DNA of 5,333 bases from Coriobacteriia bacterium. Its GTDB lineage: Bacteria; Actinomycetota; Coriobacteriia; WRKU01; WQUG01. How positions within the stretch are numbered: position 1 is the first letter of the stretch; every line of letters starts with the position of its first letter. The position numbers and the translations under genes were made by a program. The stretch spans positions 1-5,333 of the forward strand of contig WQVS01000091.1 of the NCBI GenBank assembly GCA_009785705.1. The letters are read 5' to 3'. Of this stretch, positions 1 to 5,333 are shown piece after piece. Below the pieces are notes generated by a model that had not been told where the DNA came from, searched no databases, and worked only from the letters and a program-made list of their open reading frames with translations.

Positions 1-92
1 CTGGTGGAGACTTAAATGCTGACCCTAAAGCAGCAAAGCCAGCATTACGTGCCTATATTGAAAGTTTGGAGGAGCTGTACGGACAGCTATAA
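1..92 (+). CDS. C-terminal fragment of an unidentified plus-strand gene
   Basis: The frame starting at base 3 is open from the window edge to a TAA at 90-92 and gives 29 residues, beginning GGDLNADPKAAKPALRAY and ending LEELYGQL. The tail looks like an amphipathic helix, as at the end of many soluble proteins. It is too short to assign a family. A flavodoxin-like or FMN-reductase-like C terminus is conceivable, but that is only an impression. The gene is convergent with the minus-strand membrane protein, with only 13 bases between the two stop codons and a hairpin over that junction. Support for it being real comes from the sense-looking composition and the hairpin directly after its stop. 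Its start and most of its length lie outside the window. Confidence 0.55.
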   Translation, partial: GGDLNADPKAAKPALRAYIESLEELYGQL

Positions 93-118
93 GAGAGTTG
101 GCTAACTAGTTCTCTTTT
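91..118 (+). terminator. Candidate intrinsic terminator of the plus-strand gene
   Basis: Bases 91-101 (AAGAGAGTTGG) pair with 106-116 (CTAGTTCTCTT) around a CTAA loop, giving an 11-bp stem with three G-U pairs, and the T run 115-118 overlaps its 3' end. The structure begins inside the TAA stop of the plus-strand gene and contains the stop codon (106-108) of the opposing membrane-protein gene. The three G-U pairs become A-C mismatches in the opposite transcript, so the fold favours plus-strand transcripts. The stem is A/T-rich and the T run short, so terminator strength is uncertain. Confidence 0.4.
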
Positions 119-720
119 GCTCTAAGTTTTTGCGCTTTTAAGAGTAAGCCAACGTAGAGTAGGCCTGGTGGAAGAAATATGCTAACTGGAAGCAATATAA
201 AGGTCACGAGAGAACCTAACCCTCCAAGACTTTCAAGCAGGTTGCCAAAAAAGACCATCACTCCTATTCCCATTGTATTCAGGAACAAAAATAAGGCAAA
301 GGTTACTCCCACTAAGCCCTCGAAAGTACCTACACCCAACAGTTCTCCGAGCCACGCAACAATACCTGTACCAATAAACAAGGCACCCACAATCGTTAGT
401 AGACGAGTGAGCCAAAATACTGATAAGTGCGCCTTTTCATCTGCGGGCTTAAGGAATAAGTAACCACAGGCTACATACAGAACAGATCCTCCAACAAGGG
501 TTACCAAGAGAGCTAGCTGCATAGGCAATTCGTCAAATACGATACTGTCGATTCCAGCAAGCAAAGGGAGAAATTCGATTAGAAGAAATTGTAGTAGAAC
601 GAATATGACTATACCTATCACTGTTAGAGCAAAATGGATTACTATTGCCCTTCGGTTATTTTGCCTAGGCACTGATTCCTTTGGAGGGAATACAAAATTT
701 CTAATAAAATTTCTATCCAC
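106..720 (-). CDS. Predicted multi-pass membrane protein of unknown function
   Basis: This 204-residue protein starts with GTG at 720-718. A strong ribosome site, GAGAGGAA (complement of 727-734), lies 6 bases upstream. A short basic N-terminal tail (residues 1-24, several Arg/Lys) is followed by about five hydrophobic stretches: roughly 25-55, 66-90, 101-125, 134-160 and 168-194. The tail ends in a basic KAQKLRAKEN segment. The charge pattern suggests the N terminus is inside. There is no signal peptide cleavage site, catalytic motif or cofactor motif that I can see, and I recognise no family. Its start overlaps the last 8 bases of mnmA, so it is very likely co-transcribed and translationally coupled with mnmA. 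Nothing in the sequence gives it a role in tRNA modification. The ribosome site, overlap and coherent membrane topology argue that it is a real gene. Confidence 0.82.
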   Translation of the reverse strand: MDRNFIRNFVFPPKESVPRQNNRRAIVIHFALTVIGIVIFVLLQFLLIEFLPLLAGIDSIVFDELPMQLALLVTLVGGSVLYVACGYLFLKPADEKAHLSVFWLTRLLTIVGALFIGTGIVAWLGELLGVGTFEGLVGVTFALFLFLNTMGIGVMVFFGNLLESLGGLGSLVTFILLPVSIFLPPGLLYVGLLLKAQKLRAKEN

Positions 721-1810
721 TATGACTTCCTCTCAAATGAAGTGCTTTATGGATGGTGCCTCCTCCGAGTACTGTATCACCATCTTTTGTAGAGGTGCCA
801 TCGTAAAATACTGCTGCCTGTCCTGGGCTTATAGCTCTTTGGGGTTCTTGGTAGCTGACTTTGAGGTAGGATATGCCGCCCACTTCTACCGCTTCTACTG
901 TTCCTGGTTTTTGTTTATGTTTATAGCCCACTTTTATGGTGCAGCTTAGTGGCTTATCTTCAGATTCAGGAGGGGTTGTCCAGTTGTAATCGCGTACTAA
1001 GAAGCTCTGCGTAAGTAGCTTACTTTCATCATCACCTATGGTTATACTGTTGTCTTCTGCGCTGATGGACTGGACGAATACAGGCCTTCCGTGTGCTCCT
1101 AATCCTTTTCTTTGACCTATTGTGTAGTGAATGAGTCCCTTGTGTTGCCCGACGATATTTCCACCTATGTCAAGCATATTGCCTGACTGGCTGGACCTTC
1201 CTCTGTAGGTATCAATGAAGCCTGTGTAATCATTATCTGGAATGAAGCAAATGTCTTGACTGTCACCCTTCTGGGCATTGGGGAAGCCTGCCTTCTCTGC
1301 CATCTGACGAATCTCTGACTTATGATAGATTCCCAGGGGAAGAACAATCCGCGAAAGTTGTTCTTGTGACAGAGTATAGAGCACGTAACTTTGGTCCTTG
1401 CTGTCATCAACTGCTGTACGAGCAACATATCTATCTAAGGCATCATCATGCTCAATCTGAGCATAGTGACCCGTTGCCAGATAGTGGCAACCCAGCTCAT
1501 CTGCTATGTCAAGTAGCGCGCCAAACTTGAGGCTGCGGTTACAGTCTATGCAGGGATTAGGAGTCTCCCCCGCTTCATAGCCCTCTACAAAGGGCTGAAC
1601 CACTGTATCGTGAAAGCGCTGAGATAAGTCAAAGGTGTGGAAGGGTATTCCTAGGCGAGCAGCTATGTCACGGGCACCTGCTGCATCAGCAGACTCTTCT
1701 GCCATCAACTGCATGTGGGCACCAACACAGTCATAGCCTGCCTGCTGCATAAGCAGGGCGGTCATGGAGGAGTCGACTCCCCCGCTCATAGCTATAAGTG
1801 CTCGTTTCAT
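713..1810 (-). CDS. mnmA: tRNA-specific 2-thiouridylase MnmA
   Basis: MnmA is a cytoplasmic enzyme that uses ATP and relayed persulfide sulfur (ultimately from a cysteine desulfurase) to make 2-thiouridine at wobble U34 of Lys, Glu and Gln tRNAs. Taking ATG at 1810 gives 365 residues, normal for the family. Visible parts are the N-terminal PP-loop AMSGGVDSS (residues 7-15) and TPNPCIDCNRSLKF (83-96), with C90 matching the nucleophilic Cys102 of E. coli. ATGHYA is at 112-117. GDSQDICF (182-189) has C188 matching Cys199. The C-terminal beta-barrel carries SPGQAAVFYD (328-337) and LGGG (348-351). A TTG at 1828 is in frame, but the only good ribosome site, GAGGA (complement of 1822-1826), lies downstream of it. 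The start is therefore ATG 1810 (11-base spacing, best homology) or GTG 1813 (8-base spacing). The 3' end overlaps the membrane-protein gene. Confidence 0.96.
   Translation of the reverse strand: MKRALIAMSGGVDSSMTALLMQQAGYDCVGAHMQLMAEESADAAGARDIAARLGIPFHTFDLSQRFHDTVVQPFVEGYEAGETPNPCIDCNRSLKFGALLDIADELGCHYLATGHYAQIEHDDALDRYVARTAVDDSKDQSYVLYTLSQEQLSRIVLPLGIYHKSEIRQMAEKAGFPNAQKGDSQDICFIPDNDYTGFIDTYRGRSSQSGNMLDIGGNIVGQHKGLIHYTIGQRKGLGAHGRPVFVQSISAEDNSITIGDDESKLLTQSFLVRDYNWTTPPESEDKPLSCTIKVGYKHKQKPGTVEAVEVGGISYLKVSYQEPQRAISPGQAAVFYDGTSTKDGDTVLGGGTIHKALHLRGSHSG
727..734 (-). promoter_or_regulatory. Ribosome-binding site deciding the GTG start of the membrane protein
   Basis: The minus-strand reading is GAGAGGAA, six bases before GTG at 720. 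It lies inside the last codons of mnmA, which is typical for a translationally coupled pair. Confidence 0.7.
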
Positions 1811-1821
1811 CACAAGTACTA

Positions 1822-1826
1822 TCCTC
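1822..1826 (-). promoter_or_regulatory. Ribosome-binding site of mnmA
   Basis: The minus strand reads GAGGA, 8 bases before GTG 1813 and 11 before ATG 1810. It rules against the longer in-frame TTG start at 1828, because it would then lie inside the coding sequence. Confidence 0.55.
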
Positions 1827-1866
1827 AATCAGTCAGCAAACAAGGGCAAATAACGGTAACAATTTA

Positions 1867-2027
1867 AAGGATGCTCCAGATATGCAAGAATGCTCCTGGT
1901 GTTCAAAGATGCTCCAGGCGCATCAGAATCTAGGAGGCTAGAAAAATCTATTTGTGAAGCCTACTAAGCTAGGTGAGCAAATGGATTTTTCTACCCGACA
2001 CCGAGTCTGAGCGTCTGGTGCATCCTT
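1867..2027. repeat. Large imperfect inverted repeat (palindromic, MITE-like or terminator structure) between cysK and mnmA
   Basis: The outermost arms, 1867-1880 and the complement of 2014-2027, read AAGGATGCTCCAGA and AAGGATGCACCAGA (13 of 14 identical). A second, longer arm pair, 1908-1954 against 1978-2024, has equal 47-base lengths. Shared blocks are GATGC, CCAG, CGC, TCAGA and a final 16-mer TAGAAAAATCTATTTG (1939-1954) matched by the complement of 1978-1993 with one difference. A 23-base loop (1955-1977) contains its own CCTA/TAGG mini-stem. The element starts three bases after the cysK stop. It has no coding sequence. I see no clear target-site duplication. It could be a non-autonomous mobile repeat, a REP/BIME-like element, or a terminator. 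The hairpin itself is certain; its function is not. Confidence 0.75.
1871..1927. repeat. Three tandem imperfect 19-bp repeats
   Basis: ATGCTCC starts at 1871, 1890 and 1909, an exact 19-base period. The three units read ATGCTCCAGATATGCAAGA, ATGCTCCTGGTGTTCAAAG and ATGCTCCAGGCGCATCAGA. On the minus strand each ends in GGAGCAT. The array lies 61-117 bases upstream of the mnmA ATG and forms the left flank of the large inverted repeat, whose outer arm is one of these units. Possible roles are tandem operator sites or replication-slippage copies of an element end. Confidence 0.6.
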
Positions 2028-2030
2028 ATC

Positions 2031-2957
2031 TTATTCGAATAGAGGGGTAGATAGATACCTCTCGCCCGTATCCGGCAAAACCACCACCAAATTCTTACCC
2101 GCCGCTTCGGGACGCTTCGCTACCTGAGTAGCCGCCCAGAGCGCTGCCCCACTGGATATGCCCACCAGTAAACCCTCACTTCGTTGTAGGTCTTGAGCTA
2201 CCTGGTAGGCATCTTCTAGTTCCGCTGCCAAAATCTCGTCATAGACCTTAGTGTCTAAGGTTTCTGGGATGAAGCCTGCACCTATACCCTGGATTCCGTG
2301 CGGGCCCTTCGTTCCCTTTGTCAGCACGGGGGAATCTGCTGGTTCTATGCCAACAACGCTGATATCTGGATTCTGCTCCTTCAAATAGCGCCCTGCACCT
2401 GTTATAGTGCCTCCCGTACCAACTGCTGCTACAAAGTAGTCAACTTGCCCGCCAGTATCATGCCAGATTTCTGATCCCGTTGTGTGATAGTGCATCTCTG
2501 GGTTAGCAGGGTTGTCGAATTGCCCTGGAATAAAGCTATTGGGGATTTCCTCTGCCAATGAGGCTGCCTCTTCAATAGAACCTGTCATACCTAAAGACCC
2601 ATCGGTAAGCACTAATTCTGCACCAAAAGACTTAAGCAGGGCGCGGCGCTCCAGACTCATGGTTTCTGGCATAGTCAAAATGATGCGGTAACCACGTGCT
2701 GCGGCTATTGCTGCTAAACCAATTCCTGTATTGCCACTGGTGGGCTCGATAATCACGCTATCAGAATTCAGTAAACCCTTTTCCTCTGCATCACGAACCA
2801 TCGCCCATGCTGCACGGTCCTTTACGCTACTAGTTGGATTGAAGAATTCTAACTTTGCAATAATGTTTGCCTGCAAATCCGGACCTTTTGTGTAAGAATT
2901 CAAGGCAAGTAGCGGAGTCCGTCCAATAAGCTGAGTAATATCTTGATGTATGGCCAT
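2031..2957 (-). CDS. cysK: Cysteine synthase A (O-acetylserine sulfhydrylase)
   Basis: CysK is a cytoplasmic PLP enzyme that combines O-acetyl-L-serine with sulfide to give L-cysteine and acetate, the last step of assimilatory cysteine synthesis. The protein is 308 residues, the normal CysK length. Family marks in order are NPTSSVKDR (40-48) with the PLP Schiff-base lysine K46, the substrate loop PTSGNTG (72-78), the motif TMPETMSLERR (95-105), and the phosphate-binding GTGGT (180-184). GIQGIGAGF is at 221-229, GISSGA at 266-271, and the C-terminal LPDTGERYLST (294-304). The pattern fits CysK better than CysM. Cystathionine beta-synthase is less likely, as there is no heme or CBS domain. The ATG start has AAAGGGA six bases upstream, inside the end of ispG, with only three bases between the genes. 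Co-transcription and coupling with ispG are therefore likely. Confidence 0.95.
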   Translation of the reverse strand: MAIHQDITQLIGRTPLLALNSYTKGPDLQANIIAKLEFFNPTSSVKDRAAWAMVRDAEEKGLLNSDSVIIEPTSGNTGIGLAAIAAARGYRIILTMPETMSLERRALLKSFGAELVLTDGSLGMTGSIEEAASLAEEIPNSFIPGQFDNPANPEMHYHTTGSEIWHDTGGQVDYFVAAVGTGGTITGAGRYLKEQNPDISVVGIEPADSPVLTKGTKGPHGIQGIGAGFIPETLDTKVYDEILAAELEDAYQVAQDLQRSEGLLVGISSGAALWAATQVAKRPEAAGKNLVVVLPDTGERYLSTPLFE

Positions 2958-2960
2958 AAG

Positions 2961-4031
2961 CTATCCCTTTTCTATGTGAGTAAACAGTGCATCAATTAGT
3001 TCATGCTCTTTATGCTGTGCCAAGGGTTGTCCTGCTGCAAATACCAACCCTGAGCCCATTCCGCAGGCGATTCCAAAGTCTGCTTCTCTGGCCTCACCAG
3101 GACCATTGACCTCACAGCCCATCACAGCAATCTTTAGATGGCGATACTTTTCTGGATTCGCCTTCGTCAGTTCTGCCAAGCGCACTTCGACTTCTTGAGC
3201 TATAGGAATTAAATCTACGCGTGTACGTCCACAGGTAGGACAGCTGATAAGTTCTGGATTTCTGCGACGAATATCTAGTGCTGCAAGAATTTCCCAAGCA
3301 ACTTTGACCTCTTCTACTGGATCTGCCGTTAATGAAACACGCAGGGTATCCCCAATGCCATCAGCCAGCAAAGTTCCGCAGCCCACTGCAGACTTTATGC
3401 TGCCGCTAAAGGCAGTACCCGCTTCTGTGACCCCAATGTGCAGCGGGCAATCGCTTAGCTTTGATAACTTGCGATAGGCCTCAATAGTCACAGGCACACT
3501 AGAAGCTTTCACTGACAGCGCTGTGTCATAAAAGCCGCGCTGGTTAAAGTGCTGTACGTACTCCATCGCTGATTCTACCAACTTTTCTGCAAGGCTCAAG
3601 TCTTGGCGTGTTTGTAAGTCTCTAGCTAACGAGCCTGCGTTGACACCAATGCGAATAGGGATTGCAGCTTCGCCTGCTGCATCTATGATGGCATCCACTC
3701 GTTCCCAGTCGCCTATATTGCCGGGATTAATGCGCAGCTTAGGAGCGCCGCGCTTTACCGCCTCAAGGGCTAGGCGATAGTCAAAGTGAATGTCGGCTAC
3801 CACAGGAATGGGACTTTGCTCAACTAGCGTCTGGTAGCCATCAAGGGCATCTGCATTAGGAATGGCTGCGCGTACAATCTCACAACCCGCATCTGCGAGC
3901 TGCTGGATTTGTTCCAGTCCCGCAGTAGGGTCAGTTGTCGGAGTATTAAGCATGGACTGCACGCGAATAGCTGCGCCTCCCCCAACAGTCACGCCCCCTA
4001 CGCTGATTTGTCTGGTTTTTGTGGCTGCCAC
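2961..4031 (-). CDS. ispG: 4-hydroxy-3-methylbut-2-enyl diphosphate synthase IspG (GcpE)
   Basis: IspG is a cytoplasmic [4Fe-4S] enzyme of the MEP (non-mevalonate) isoprenoid pathway. It reductively converts 2-C-methyl-erythritol 2,4-cyclodiphosphate to HMBPP. From GTG 4031 it is 356 residues, the usual bacterial two-domain length. The TIM-barrel half shows RVQSMLNTPTTD (23-34), ADIHFDYRLAL (79-89) and LRINPGNIG (99-107), followed by IRIGVNAGSL (126-135). The cluster-binding half has SCPTCGRTRVDL (263-274) and MGCEVNGPGEA (304-314). Cluster ligands are C264, C267, C306 and E313, equivalent to E. coli C270, C273, C305 and E312. An in-frame TTG at 4073 would add 14 residues but has a poor ribosome site. 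The GTG has AGAAGGA six bases upstream and matches the usual family N terminus. It lies downstream of the M50 protease gene and directly upstream of cysK. Confidence 0.96.
   Translation of the reverse strand: MAATKTRQISVGGVTVGGGAAIRVQSMLNTPTTDPTAGLEQIQQLADAGCEIVRAAIPNADALDGYQTLVEQSPIPVVADIHFDYRLALEAVKRGAPKLRINPGNIGDWERVDAIIDAAGEAAIPIRIGVNAGSLARDLQTRQDLSLAEKLVESAMEYVQHFNQRGFYDTALSVKASSVPVTIEAYRKLSKLSDCPLHIGVTEAGTAFSGSIKSAVGCGTLLADGIGDTLRVSLTADPVEEVKVAWEILAALDIRRRNPELISCPTCGRTRVDLIPIAQEVEVRLAELTKANPEKYRHLKIAVMGCEVNGPGEAREADFGIACGMGSGLVFAAGQPLAQHKEHELIDALFTHIEKG
2964..2970 (-). promoter_or_regulatory. Ribosome-binding site of cysK inside the ispG 3' end
   Basis: The minus strand reads AAAGGGA, six bases before the cysK ATG, and is formed by the last sense codons of ispG (AAG GGA before TAG). 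This supports translational coupling of the two genes. Confidence 0.65.
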
Positions 4032-4037
4032 TTTAAT

Positions 4038-4044
4038 TCCTTCT
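4038..4044 (-). promoter_or_regulatory. Ribosome-binding site deciding the ispG start
   Basis: The minus strand reads AGAAGGA, exactly six bases before GTG 4031. The upstream alternative TTG 4073 has only a weak GAGA-type sequence, so the shorter ispG is preferred. Confidence 0.6.
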
Positions 4045-4115
4045 TTCTCTAGAGCAAAACGTAGCTCACTCAAAGCATCTCACAAATGTTTAATGAGTAC
4101 ATTTCAAAGGGTGAA

Positions 4116-4163
4116 GCGTAGCACCTTTTACGCAAGCCATCCGAAATAGCAGCAAGGTGCTGC
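4116..4163 (-). other. Competing hairpins in the rseP-ispG gap
   Basis: Three pairings cannot all form at once. The first is GCAGCA/TGCTGC (4149-4154 with 4158-4163, three-base loop). The second is a 10-bp pairing of 4118-4127 with 4154-4163 (GTAGCACCTT with AAGGTGCTGC, one G-T). The third is GCGTA/TACGC (4116-4120 with 4129-4133). The region directly follows the protease stop codon and precedes the ispG start. A weak terminator, a processing site or an attenuator-like switch are all possible. There is no long T run, so a strong intrinsic terminator is unlikely. Confidence 0.4.
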
Positions 4164-4171
4164 CAAAGCGC

Positions 4172-5333
4172 TTATGAGAATATGCGGAACAGGTCTTGTC
4201 CCATCAAATACAACATAAGCACTATGATTAGCGCGAAGCCTGTTAGGGTGATTCCTAGTTGCAGGCTTTGGGGCACTGGTCTTCTTATTATCAATTGTAT
4301 TACTTCAAAAACTATCTTCCCGCCATCAAGCGGTGGGATTGGTAAGAGGTTCATAAGTCCTAAAGCAATCGAAATCAGTGCAATCATGCTGGCGTAAGGC
4401 AAAAAGCCCATAGAAGCTGCATGTGCAGAGAAAACTGAAATACCTATTATGCTGCTAGCGTCCCCCAGGGCTTCCTGGAAGGTATTTGGGGAGAAGAAAC
4501 GTGCGATCCCCTCAATAGTCAGACCTATGTAGGTGAAGGAGTAGGTAAAGGCGTTAAAAATCCCCATTTGCTCTAACTCAATGTGAGGAGCAACGCCCAT
4601 CCAGACCGGGGATGGCGGTGGTTCCGCAGCTGCCGAATCTGTGGCTGCCGAATCTTCAGCCTGCTCTTCCTCTTGATGGTCAGGAGACCCTTCAGGAGCA
4701 GGTCGCTCTTCCAGTGTGATGATGATGGTGTTTCTGTCTCCTTCATCAGACACATAAGTAAGTCTGATAGTGTCCCCTGGCTCATGGCCAGAGATAATGC
4801 CTGTCAAGTGGGCAAAGTCTTCTATTTCGACCCCGTCAATGTCTGCAATCTGTGAGTTCTCTGGCAGACCAGCCACTGCAGCTGGACCACCTTCAACAGG
4901 ACTTACGTGACCTGTCTCTGTGGGTACCCCAGAAAAGGTAAAGAGCGCTGTTAGCACCACAACGGCAACCAGTAAGTTGGCAAAAGCACCTGCCAATAAA
5001 ACAGTTATCCGCTTCCATGCAGGGATTTTGTCGTATTCTTTGCGCTCTTCTTCGGACATAGAGCCTAGTTCTGCACCGGGACCAGAGCCTTCTAGCGCAG
5101 GAATGCGCACATAGCCCCCCAAAGGAATTGCCGTTATACCAAAAGTCGTGCCTCCCCGTTTAAAGGAAAGGTTTGGACCAGGTAGACCTATGAAGAATTC
5201 TGTGACCTTAAGACCCAATAGTCGTGCAGCAAGATAGTGCCCAGCCTCGTGAATGAAGACTAGTATCGAAATAGTAATAATTCCCCAAAAGAGGGATGGG
5301 ATAAACCCTGGTAAACTGTCTAATAAATCAAGC
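4172..5333 (-). CDS. rseP: M50 site-2 membrane metalloprotease (RseP/Rip1 family), N terminus cut by the window edge
   Basis: This is a zinc intramembrane protease of the kind that cuts membrane-bound anti-sigma factors and other single-span substrates. The frame stays open from the TAA at 4174-4172 to the right edge, giving 386 visible residues; the true start lies outside. HEAGH (visible residues 28-32, bases 5251-5237) in the first membrane span gives two zinc-binding His and the catalytic Glu. A beta-loop with LGGYVRI follows. Next come a second span (about 109-133), a PDZ domain (about 143-208) and an acidic, Ala/Pro-rich linker (about 209-242). After that a third span leads into NLLPIPPLDGG, with D336 the third zinc ligand, and then a final C-terminal span (about 363-383). 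All catalytic elements are intact. An internal TTG at 5218 would remove HEAGH and cannot be the start. In relatives this gene sits between dxr and ispG, fitting the ispG seen here. Confidence 0.95.
   Translation of the reverse strand, partial: LDLLDSLPGFIPSLFWGIITISILVFIHEAGHYLAARLLGLKVTEFFIGLPGPNLSFKRGGTTFGITAIPLGGYVRIPALEGSGPGAELGSMSEEERKEYDKIPAWKRITVLLAGAFANLLVAVVVLTALFTFSGVPTETGHVSPVEGGPAAVAGLPENSQIADIDGVEIEDFAHLTGIISGHEPGDTIRLTYVSDEGDRNTIIITLEERPAPEGSPDHQEEEQAEDSAATDSAAAEPPPSPVWMGVAPHIELEQMGIFNAFTYSFTYIGLTIEGIARFFSPNTFQEALGDASSIIGISVFSAHAASMGFLPYASMIALISIALGLMNLLPIPPLDGGKIVFEVIQLIIRRPVPQSLQLGITLTGFALIIVLMLYLMGQDLFRIFS

Noticed and set aside
179..463. Plus-strand open frame of 94 codons
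   Set aside because: It lies opposite the membrane-protein gene, has a composition rich in Pro/Thr/Lys as expected from antisense of hydrophobic codons, and has no convincing ribosome site.
605..949. Plus-strand open frame of 114 codons
   Set aside because: It spans the mnmA/membrane-protein junction in antisense, and both sense genes are well supported there.
1165..1428. Minus-strand open frame of 87 codons inside mnmA
   Set aside because: It is a shifted-frame shadow of conserved MnmA sequence.
1811..1828. Longer mnmA start at TTG 1828
   Set aside because: The GAGGA ribosome site would then lie inside the gene, and the added residues precede the usual MKRALIAMSGG start.
1850..1910. Sigma-70 promoter for mnmA (for example TTGAAC or TTGCAT as -35)
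   Set aside because: No hexamer close to TATAAT at a proper spacing from these candidates on the minus strand; not strong enough to list.
1871..1927. CRISPR-like array
   Set aside because: Only three imperfect 19-base units placed head to tail without spacers; no cas genes are in view.
1867..2027. Insertion sequence with target-site duplication
   Set aside because: No transposase reading frame and no convincing direct repeat flanking the arms; only a non-autonomous element remains possible.
3862..4149. Plus-strand open frame of 95 codons
   Set aside because: Mostly antisense to the conserved N-terminal half of ispG, with no recognisable protein features.

Overview
The window is bacterial chromosome with moderate G+C by eye. 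Five of its six genes lie on the minus strand and read right to left. The order M50 site-2 protease, then ispG, matches the dxr-rseP-ispG housekeeping cluster known from many Actinomycetota and also from Clostridia. I would therefore expect dxr just beyond the right edge. MnmA has the TPNPCxxCN form of its catalytic motif, and GTG/TTG starts are frequent. I lean towards an Actinomycetota-like (perhaps Coriobacteriia-like) or clostridial host, but I cannot name a taxon from sequence alone.

Layout from right to left: (1) 5333-4172, an RseP/Rip1-type membrane metalloprotease, open through the window edge so its start is not visible. (2) 4171-4032, a 140-base gap with short competing hairpins. 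(3) 4031-2961, ispG of the MEP isoprenoid pathway; an AGAAGGA ribosome site supports an internal GTG start. (4) 2957-2031, cysK, three bases after ispG and sharing its 3' end as ribosome-binding site. (5) 2030-1811, a 220-base spacer that is mostly a large imperfect inverted repeat (1867-2027) plus a triplicated 19-bp tandem repeat. (6) 1810-713, mnmA, tRNA 2-thiouridylase. (7) 720-106, an unrecognised protein with about five membrane spans, overlapping mnmA by 8 bases. (8) 1-92, the last 29 codons of an unidentified plus-strand gene that converges on gene 7 with a shared hairpin.

The metabolic links are plausible but inferred. CysK makes cysteine, the sulfur source (through cysteine desulfurase) for both the IspG [4Fe-4S] cluster and the MnmA tRNA thiolation reaction. 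The genes are mainly ordinary housekeeping. The least explained structure is the inverted/tandem repeat block between cysK and mnmA, which looks like a palindromic repeat element or MITE-like remnant, or else a complex regulatory or terminator structure.
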